A stretch of DNA of 64,000 bases, taken from contig CM037878.1 in assembly GCA_021292165.1 (NCBI GenBank), forward strand, positions 288,906,971 to 288,970,970. Reading direction: 5' to 3'. Positions 1 through 7,041 of this stretch are shown here, in pieces. The stretch's first letter is position 1; each line of letters begins with the position of its first letter. The notes under the pieces are model-generated. The model saw only the letters and a list, made by a program, of their open reading frames with translations. It searched no databases and was not told where the DNA came from. Position numbers and translations under genes: made by a program. Source of the DNA: Shinisaurus crocodilurus. Its lineage: Eukaryota; Chordata; Lepidosauria; Squamata; Shinisauridae.

Positions 1-245
1 CCATTATGGTAAGCTGATAGGGCAGCCAAATACACTTTTAACGAATTCGTTTTAAGGCCTTTGTGTTGCAAATGGAGAAGAAACTGCAGCACTTGGTGGA
101 TAGGAGCGCTGGAATAGGGTACTTCAATGCGACCAAGGAACTCACAGAAGGCTTTCCATTTCCTTGCATAGGAAGCTCTAGTGGACGGTTTCCAAGCTTC
201 TTGTAGCACGAGCTTGATCTCCGAAGGGAGAGTGCTCAGTATCAT
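1..245 (-). pseudogene. Tyrosine recombinase, N-terminal part (DIRS copy A), cut by window edge
   Basis: Translated on the minus strand, this stretch gives about 80 residues aligning with the start of the recombinase domain of copy B. Shared blocks are KPSTR.SYARKW and LKVYLAAL. In phage-integrase-type recombinases this is the core-binding (SAM-like) domain; the catalytic R-H-R-Y part would lie beyond position 1. The reading frame looks open within the visible part. Since gag and RT of the same copy are broken, I treat it as part of a dead element. Confidence 0.75.
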
Positions 246-1552
246 ATTCGCCAGGCTGTAAGTTTCAGGATGGACGGATTCGGGTGTAGCAGCGAGCCCC
301 GAGCTTGCGAAAGTATTGTTGCCGTGTTCGGTAGGTAACGATACTCTCCTTTGGATAGTCGAAGTAGTGGTGCAAACCAGGCTTGTCTCGGCCACCATGG
401 GGTCACCAGGATGCAGTTCGTGCCCTCGGACTGGATCTTTGAGACGACCTTGGTCAGTAACGGGATCGGTGGGAACATGTAGAACAGAGTCCCTGACCAG
501 CTTATGAGAAACGCGTCCCCGATAGACGATTTGTCGTGGCCCGCTCTGCTGCAGAAAGATTGGCAGGCTGCATTTTCCGCAGTGGCGAAGAGATTCACCG
601 TCGGAGTCCCCCACTGACGAAAGAGGCACTGTCGACCTCGATCCTCGAGTTGCCACTCGTGAGAGTTGACAGACATCCTGCTGAGGGCATCTGCCAGTGT
701 GTTGTCCTTCCCAGCAATGTGTATAGCTCTCACGGATATTTGGCGAGGGATCATCCAATTGTATATCCGAAGGGTGAGGTTGGTCAGGCGAAGAGAGCGG
801 GTGCTGCCCTCTTTGTTCAGGTAGGCTACAACCGTTGTATTGTCCGTGACCACCTGTAGATGGTTTGCTCGGAGTACAGATTCGAGGGACTCCATCGAAT
901 TCCACACTGCCTGGAGTTCGAGTACATTGATGTGCTTCCCGCAATCCTGTGGATGCCAGGGGCCTTGTACTGTGTGTGAACCGCAGTGAGCTCCCCAGCC
1001 CAGAAGGGAGGCATCTGTCGTTAGCGTGAGTGAAGGTGCAACCGGCTGAAACGGTAGCCCTTTTGTTAAATTGGTCAGGTCCGTCCACCAGCGAAGAGAC
1101 TGTCTGATGCTGGCTGGAATAGACAATCGGGTTCGATGAGCATTCATCTCGGAATCGAACGATCTTACGAACCAGTTTTGAAGCTGGCGCATTCGAAGTC
1201 GGGCGAAGGCGACAACCGATATCGACGATGCTGTGAGTCCGAGAAGTTGTTGAATCGAATGGGCCATGCACAAAGTCGTTTTCTGTAGTTTCGATGCAAG
1301 GGTAAGTATTTTGGTAATCCTGTCTTTGGGTAGGAAGGCGCAACCGACAGTAGCGTCTAAAAGTGCTCCGATGAATTGGATCCTCTGAATCGGATGAAGT
1401 GTGGACTTTTTCTTGTTGAGGCAGAGTCCGAGAGTGTTTAGAGTGTCGGTAGTCAGGCGAAGGGAGCTCCATAGTTCCTGAGCAGACGGTGCAACGATGA
1501 GCCAATCGTCCAGGTAGGGGTAGAGCATCACCCCGAGTTCGGAGAGCCGCAC
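242..1552 (-). pseudogene. DIRS copy A: RT active site, RNase H and C-terminal (methyltransferase-like) region
   Basis: An open frame of 436 residues. It begins just before the RT catalytic motif PYLDDW (residues about 12-17) and continues through RNase H: TTDASLLGWGAH, VLELQAVW, VVTDNTTVVAYLNKEG and AIHIAGKDNTLADALSR, supplying the usual D-E-D-D acidic residues. After RNase H comes a block with VNLFAT and FPPIPLL, the region often described in DIRS elements as a Dam-like methyltransferase domain. The first half of RT lies upstream in another frame (1530-2150), so about one base has been lost or gained near 1530. The apparent start methionine is therefore internal and not a real start. Confidence 0.88.
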
Positions 1553-2150
1553 AGACTACTGCCATACATTTGGTAAACACTCTCGGTGCCGTCAAAAGTC
1601 CGAATGGGAGGACTTTGAACTCGTAAGTATCGGAACCGATCTTGAACCTCAGGTACTTTTGGCTGTCTCGATGAATCCCTATGTGGAAGTAGGCATCCTG
1701 GAGATCGATGGATGCAAACCAGTCGGTCTTGCGGAGAAGAGGCAAAATCGATTGGAGAGTTACCATCCGGAACTTCTTGGGTGGAATGAAGAAGTTCACT
1801 GAACGTAGGTCCAGGATTGGTCGAAGCCCTCCATCCTTCTTTGACACCGTGAAATACCTGGAATACAGGCCGTCCTGTGCAAGGTGAGGAGGGACTCTCT
1901 GGATGGCCCCTTTGTGCAGCAAGGAAGCAACCTCTTCCCACAGCGTGTGGGATGGCTGCGTGGTGCGGATGCCAACAAAAGGAGGGAGAGCATCGAACTC
2001 GATCCTGTATCCATGTTGGACAATGTTCAGAATCCATCTATCGGTGGCAATTTTCTTCCAGGATGGTAGGAAGAAGGATAGTCGAGTTCCAAACTGAGGT
2101 CGAGCCGGGAGGATCGGAGAGCAGATGACGGTCGGGCCTTCGCAGCAGTC
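1528..2150 (-). pseudogene. DIRS copy A: N-terminal half of reverse transcriptase
   Basis: The minus strand here encodes the RT fingers and palm upstream of the catalytic YLDDW. I can read DGLYSRYF, GLRPILDLRSVN, WFASIDLQDAYFHI and KVLPFGL, all matching copy B. The ASIDL block carries the first catalytic aspartate. The frame is separated by a frameshift from the rest of RT near 1530. Another frame of the same strand is open over 1528-2037, and it corresponds position for position to the overlapping frame that runs into the recombinase in copy B. Confidence 0.82.
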
Positions 2151-4503
2151 AAACGCGACGTTTTTGGAAGTCGCCTCCTTTACGGGAGCCCCGGTACCAT
2201 TGTTGCTGATACTGTCGGCTCGGTGCCCGGGGCTGTCGTGGAAGAGCACGATGATCCTGCCACTGATTCTGTTGTGCTGGCTGCGAAGAAGTTAGAGCAG
2301 GATATGGAGTCCATCTGCGGGACCTGAACGGCCTGGTGGATGGAGGAAGAAGGCCCATCTTCCTAGCATTCACCCTTGCCTTCTGCACGGCGTCGAGGGA
2401 ATCGTCCGTCTTATCACTGAATAGGCCGATTCCGTCGAAGGGCAGGTTCTCTATCTTGGCTTTCGTTTCGGTTGTGAGAGTCGAATATCGGAGCCAAGCA
2501 TGACGGCGCAGGGCGACGGCGCTGACTAGAGACCTGCCGTGGCAGTCCCCTTGGTGCCTTGCAGTGTGAATTTGTTGCCTTGAGGTATTAGTTGCTTCAG
2601 CTTGAAACACGCGGGCCAAATCCCTCTTCTCGTCGGGCAAATATTTCATAGATTTCATAGATCATAGAGTTGGAAGGGGCCTACAAGGCCATCGAGTCCA
2701 ACCCCCTGCTCAATGCAGGAAACTAGAGGAGGGGTCTCCCATCCAAGTAATAACCAGGCCTGACCCTGCTTAGCTTTCCACGCTCAGACAAGCTGAGCCA
2801 TCTTCTCCCAAAGGAATAGCTGATACCTCGCCATCGTGGCTTGGTAGCCAGCAACTTGAATCCCGAGTGCACTAGAGATGTACACTCGACGACCGAAGTT
2901 GTCCAGCTGCTTACCTTCGGGATCGGATGGGGTGGAATGTTGCCTCCCTGATTTCGATTAAGCCAACTCAACGATTATGGAATTCGGGGATGGGTGGGAG
3001 AAGAGGAATTTGGCCATGTCCAGGCGAACTTTGTATAATGAATCCAGGCACTTGGCAGCAGGCGGGGCTGTAGCCAGCGAATTCCACGACCCTTGTACAG
3101 TTTCCAACATTGTTGGTGTGATCGGGATCAATGTTGGACCTGCAGAAGATTTGGAGACTGCGTCGAATAATGGGTCGACAGTCTTTTTTTCCTCTACAGC
3201 TGTCTCCAGGCCTAAAGCCTGGGCCATTTTTAGGACTTGGTCCTGAAAAGTGCCCATGTCCTCTGACGGAGATGCTGCCGTCTGGGAGGATACATTTTGG
3301 TCCGGAGATGTTGATGACGGTGATAATGACACAAGTGACTCGGAGTCCAAGAGGGGGGACCCCGGTGTCGATGACCTACGAGATCGAGAAACAACAGTTA
3401 CCGATAACGCAGATTCCTGTCCTCTGTCCATAATTTGGGAGCCTAATGGAGATGGAGCCTGTTGTCGGGCAATGCCTGTCTCTGGTCCGCTCGCTGTTCC
3501 CGCCTAGGGGATGATTGTCTGGGTCTCCTCTGAGGCGAACCTTGCCTAATTGGAGATCGGTCTCGAGAGTGATACCTAGTAGACTGGTATCTGTACTCCG
3601 AAACAGGAGATCGAGATCTGCGACGATAATAGTCGTACTGTTCCCGGTACGAGCGTCTCGAGTCCCTCGAGTCCACTGAGCGCTCCCTGTAGCGTGGTCG
3701 ATCCCGAGCGCGATGAGAGCCGCTAGATCTTGAGGAGGCACGGTCCCGAGGGATTGTAATTTCCTCGATCTCGAGAGATGCTGATCGGTTCCGAGATATA
3801 CGAGCCCGTACCGAACGAACCGGCGATTGATCCGGAGTTTGGGGATGGCGATCCGTAGGTCTCAGGTCCGAAGGCGAATCAGGTATCTCACCCTCCGAGA
3901 CCGAGAGTGCCGGTGGGGGGTTCTTCGAGCCCGAAGAACCCCTGGCAGGTGGAGAAGGTGGTATTGGAGGAGCTTCTTCCATGCGTTGTTGGTCCCTCGA
4001 GCCCGAGGGAGCCGATACGGAAGGTGGAGACTTAAGCCCAGCCGGGCTTTCTGAAGGAACGACGTCCGTCGTTTGAGGATCGAGCGACGCTCTCGAGCCC
4101 GAGAGCGACGCGGCTCGTTTTTTGGCCAATTTCCTCGCTTTCTCCTTGCTCTTCTTGCTTCCTCCTTTTCTCCCCGAGCCTTCTTAGCTTTGCTTTTCGA
4201 AAGCATCACCTCCATGTACTTGTCCTGGGCAGCCGCCGAGGACACTGTGTGGGAGGGAGGCGTACTAGGCCGCACTGAAGGAGTGGGCCATTCCGCGGAA
4301 GGCTCTAGGGCTTTTTTCCATAAGGTGGCAGCCAGCTTATCAGCCCTGTGCTTTCTAGCCTGCTTTGTGAAGGCCTGGCAGTGATGGCAGGCCTGCACAT
4401 TGTGCCCTTCGCCCAGACAGACGAGGCAAAGTGAATGCCCGTCTGCCGGTGGAAGTTTTGTGCCGCACTTGACACACTTACGGAAGGGCGCCTTCGGAGC
4501 CAT
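2149..4503 (-). pseudogene. DIRS copy A gag-like gene, frameshifted and interrupted by a SINE
   Basis: Starts at 4503 with MAPKAPFRKCVKCGTKLPP. A cysteine/histidine cluster follows (CVKC, then CLVC, GEGH, C, CHHC over residues about 9-42), like a zinc-binding module and shared with copy B. A frameshift near 4130-4145 moves the frame; the next segment (4129-3443) is rich in Arg-Ser and Arg-Asp dipeptides. A second shift near 3440 leads to 3431-2958, which contains SEDMG and KFLFSHPSPNSIIV. A SINE at about 2649-2803 then splits the gene. Gag resumes with YLPDEKRDLA and ALRRHAWLR and ends at 2149. The final 170 residues align closely with the end of copy B gag. It cannot make a full protein. Confidence 0.85.
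2649..2803 (-). mobile_element. 5S rRNA-derived SINE with CR1-like 3' tail, inserted in DIRS gag
   Basis: Read on the minus strand, about 60 bases match the internal promoter region of 5S rRNA: a box-A-like AAGCTAAGCAGGGTC, then CTGGTTATTACTTGGATGGG like box C. The sequence then switches to a CR1-type 3' tail (AGCAGGGGGTTGGACTCG ... CCTTCCAACTCTATGATCTATG). The 5' part of the 5S head is missing, so the copy is 5'-truncated, as expected for LINE-driven insertion. Gag coding resumes on both sides. A second copy with the same junction lies at 50,068-50,166. Confidence 0.8.
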
Positions 4504-4634
4504 TTGAAGCGGAGAATAATCCCACGACTAACGGGGGGGAATAATATCAAGACCAATGTCACAGAAAGAACGATGAACGAATCTCTCAGCAGAACTATAG
4601 AAAGTTCGAAGAACCTCTCGAAGAACCATACGCG

Positions 4635-4799
4635 ATGGCGGTCAAAGAGGAACTGAGGGAGAGGGCGGGAACCCGCTAGAAGGCATGCGTGGGGGGAGGG
4701 GTTCCCGCCCAATTCGCCTCAGCTTTAGAATCTTCCCGAAGCGGCCTCCGCGCACGCGCAGAGCCCATATGTGTGATGCACAGAGACCACGAAGAAGAA
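4635..4799 (-). repeat. Terminal repeat of DIRS copy A (element 5' end)
   Basis: Similar along its length to the right terminal repeat of copy B (12,391-12,545) and to copy C (30,325-30,488): an AGAGGAACTGAGG start, a GC-rich GGGCGGGA...TCCCGCCC stem, then CCCATATGTGTGATGCACAG and a final CACGAAGAAGAA. The matching left repeat is outside the window. Confidence 0.85.
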
Positions 4800-4925
4800 G
4801 ATAAGGAAACTGCAGGTAAGATGAGTGATTTTTATTTTGTGAAAGAAAAAGGAAAGATAGCCTTGTCTGAACCACTTCTTCAAGAACTAAGTTCCTCATC
4901 ACAGACTCCTTAGTAAGCTTTGTAG

Positions 4926-5435
4926 TCATGGAATAAGATAGTAGGTTCTCATATGGCTCAGTGAATTGTTAAAAACAGGACGCTGTAGGCAGAAATACAC
5001 AAATTTTTCCACTAGTAGGAAATGAGCAGTAGAATCTCAGGAATCTGTATTGGGATCAGTGTTGCTTCTATTTTTTAAATAAAATGATTGGGAGTCAGTA
5101 CTGAGATAATGAAGTTTGTGGACAACACCAAATTACTCAGGGTTGCACAAACCCAAGGAGGACTCTGAAAAACTCTGTAAGGCTCACTCCAAACTGGATG
5201 AATGGGTAACAAGACAAATGAATTCCTATTAGCCCCAGTCATAATTGCCAATGGTCATGTATGATAGGAGATGTAGGCCAACAACATTTGGAGGGTCACA
5301 GCTCCACCACTCCTGGCAAAGAGTGATACCCTGATAAGATCTGAACTGGTGTTAATTAATCAGGAAAAAGATTTTGGAGTTGTATTGGATAGCCCATGGA
5401 AAAAATCAGCAGGGGTGAAAAGGGCAAAAGAAGTA
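4926..5435 (+). mobile_element. CR1 LINE fragment (RT region), with a MITE insertion
   Basis: Decayed CR1 reverse transcriptase sequence. It includes the stretch GACAACACCAAATTACTCAG (the 'ADDTKLFR' region of CR1), CTCCAAACTGGATGAATGG and, further on, a GATTTTGGAGTTGTATTGGATAG segment. The same blocks occur in the CR1 copy at 25.9-26.7 kb. The homology is interrupted at about 5228-5330. No open frame survives. It stops where the Gypsy 3' end begins, near 5440. Confidence 0.75.
5228..5330. mobile_element. Old hAT-like MITE fragment inside CR1
   Basis: Contains CCAATGGTCATGTATGATAG followed by a motif close to CAACATCTGGAGGGCCACAG, the right half of the palindromic hAT-like MITEs at 29,022-29,152 and 54,066-54,182. 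CR1 similarity resumes on both sides, which indicates an insertion. Ends are approximate. Confidence 0.45.
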
Positions 5436-5439
5436 GACC

Positions 5440-6180
5440 AACCAGACAGGTATTGCGCATATCCGTCGAATCCACACCGGAGGAGATGGGCCATCAAGAA
5501 GTGCAGGGCAGTCTCAAAGAGCTGCTAAGTATTCAATAACCCACACCGGAGGAGATGGGCCATCAAGAAGTGCAGGGCAGTCTCAAAGAGCTGCTAAGTA
5601 TTCAATAACCCAAAGAAGAGGTCACCCCCCCCCCCGCAGAATAAGCCCACCTGATCAAAGGGGGCAGGGATAAGTCCACCTGATCAGCAAGGGGTGGGCA
5701 GGAGGGGGGAGAGGGGTAGAAAACCCCTCTACCAACGAAACGTGGGTTGTTGGGAACACGGGTGTACTGACATCAACTCCGTCCAGCTGTGGCTGGAGCA
5801 AGCTGTTCTCTTCCCTGGGTCAGGCGGACTTGGAGCCACGCTGGAAATCAACCAGCGTAGAGTCTTGGGACTGAGGTAACTTCTTCCCTCAATACGCTAG
5901 CCTGGGAACCGTTCATTCATAAAGTCTGAGGTCACCATTCATAAAGTCTGAGGCCACGCTCAGGTCTTGTTGACGTATAGTATTCCTAGAAATCTATTAT
6001 TTCCTCTCTATTTAACTTGTAGTAAATAAAAAGCCTATTCTTGGTACGGACAGCCTCTCGTGCTTCCTTTATGCCGCGTATGAGTTCTAGTTAATTTCAC
6101 TTGCTGTAACGGGCTATATCTCAGCCCGTTAACCCGTTGAGCGCTGAACTCACGCCGAAGACCCAGTTTCTGGTCTTCCA
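5440..6180 (+). mobile_element. 3' end of a Gypsy-type (Gmr1-like) element: 3' UTR, polypurine tract and LTR
   Basis: Homologous in opposite orientation to the LTR and 3' UTR of the element at 46,631-49,140. Shared landmarks in order are GAAGTGCAGGGCAGTCTCAA, two ATAAGCCCACCTGATC-type blocks, a polypurine tract at about 5697-5716, TAGAAAACCCCTC, TTGTTGGGAACACGGG, ACGCTAGCCTGGGAACC, a GTAAATAAA polyadenylation signal near 6023, CGGGCTATATCTCAG and a TGGTCTTCCA end at 6180. The LTR starts either just after the purine tract (about 5717) or at TGTTGGG (5748). No coding part and no second LTR are present, so this is a truncated remnant. Confidence 0.75.
5472..5609 (+). repeat. Perfect tandem duplication, 2 x 69 bp, in the Gypsy 3' UTR
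   Basis: The 69-base unit starting CCACACCGGAGGAGATGGGC occurs at 5472-5540 and again at 5541-5609 without differences I can see. The related element at 47.2 kb has one equivalent unit, so the duplication is specific to this copy and probably recent. Confidence 0.9.
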
Positions 6181-6530
6181 GTGTTCAATATGGGAATTCA
6201 GGGCATTAGAAGGCATCTTTGATATGAATGCCCATGAAATCATTCTAGAACCACACCAAGGAGCAAGGATAGTTGTTCCTCACATCGAGGAAGATCTGCT
6301 AAACCAACTCCCAGCTTATGTTTCAAATAAACACATATACCATTCTTTAAAAATTAAACTAGGCCCAATGCTCACAGTTGCAACATGTCATTTTAAATCC
6401 AAAGAAGAAGACACATCCATTTGTGGGAAGCTGCTCACTCCACCAATACAACATTTCCTCCCATGACAAAGCACAAGCTACTAAAAAAGGAGGTGGCATT
6501 CAGGTTGTAATGGCTATCCTTCACTGGCAA
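6181..6530 (+). other. Unrecognised stretch with a small open frame (6137-6466)
   Basis: An open frame of 109 codons starts inside the LTR end and continues through this stretch (NAHEIILEPHQGARIVVPHI, then CHFKSKEED). I do not recognise the protein. Codon composition is not obviously random, so it may be a fragment of a host gene or processed copy used as a landing site by the Gypsy element on the left and DIRS copy B on the right. It could equally be chance. Confidence 0.25.
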
Positions 6531-6713
6531 GGACAGGTTGCTTACCTGTAACTGTAGTTCTTCGAGTGGTCATCTGTGCATTCACACACATATGGGTTCT
6601 CTGCGCCTGCGCTGAGATCGTTCGGGAAACTTCTAAAGCTGAGGTGAATTGGGCGGGAGCCCCTCCCCCCGCGCGTGTCCCTTAGCGCGGCTCCCGCCCA
6701 TCTCCTCAGTTCC
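6531..6713. repeat. Left terminal region and inverted repeat of DIRS copy B
   Basis: The outermost 52 bases (GGACAGGTTGCTTACCTGTA...) are specific to this end. From 6583 to 6713 the sequence is the exact reverse complement of 12,391-12,521. The repeat contains its own GC-rich inverted stretch (GGGCGGGAGCC...GGCTCCCGCCC). The first 58 bases reappear inverted at 6902-6959 in the internal complementary region. Confidence 0.93.
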
Positions 6714-6901
6714 CTGAGACCGCCTATTGCGACCGTCGGGACCGAGGATAACATTGCTAACGTCTGATACCATAAAAAGAAAATACGAACTCGGCATACA
6801 CTTCGATATCGAGTAGGATAGTTAAAAACGGTGTCCCAACCCATTCCCTTTTGGTATCCATCGAACTCGATGAAGACACCGAGCGGGGAAGGAGGGCGGG
6901 T

Positions 6902-6998
6902 TGTGTGAATGCACAGATGACCACTCGAAGAACTACAGTTACAGGTAAGCAACCTGTCCTTCTTCTTCGTGGTCTCTGTGCATCACACACATATGGGT
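6902..6998. repeat. Internal complementary region (circle-junction copy) of DIRS copy B
   Basis: Bases 6902-6959 are the exact reverse complement of the left terminus (6531-6588), and bases 6960-6998 are the exact reverse complement of the right terminus (12,507-12,545). The two meet at CCTGTCC|TTCTTCTTCG. The region thus contains both element ends fused, as predicted for DIRS internal complementary regions. The join independently fixes both element boundaries to the base. Confidence 0.95.
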
Positions 6999-7041
6999 AG
7001 ATTAGCAAGCTGACTTACCGGAGGTGGGTCGGTGTCGGTAG

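Larger units (their letters stand above)
1..4799 (-). mobile_element. DIRS-type retrotransposon, copy A (degraded, runs off the window)
   Basis: The minus strand carries gag, RT/RNase H and the beginning of a tyrosine recombinase in the order seen in copy B (6531-12545), with clear protein similarity throughout. The element's 5' end, on the right, finishes at 4799 with GAAGAAGAA; copies B and C stop at the same motif and all three flanks differ beyond it. The 3' end lies left of position 1. Copy A is dead: gag carries at least two frameshifts and a SINE insertion, and RT has a frameshift just before its active site. Amino-acid divergence from copy B is substantial, so this is a different subfamily rather than a recent sister copy. 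Confidence 0.9.

Noticed and set aside
316..1014. Plus-strand and alternative-frame open stretches across the RT region of DIRS copy A
   Set aside because: They are shadows of the minus-strand RT/RNase H frame and contain no domain motifs.
2735..2800. A 5S rRNA gene
   Set aside because: Only the internal promoter part is present, mutated and joined to a CR1-like tail. It is a SINE.
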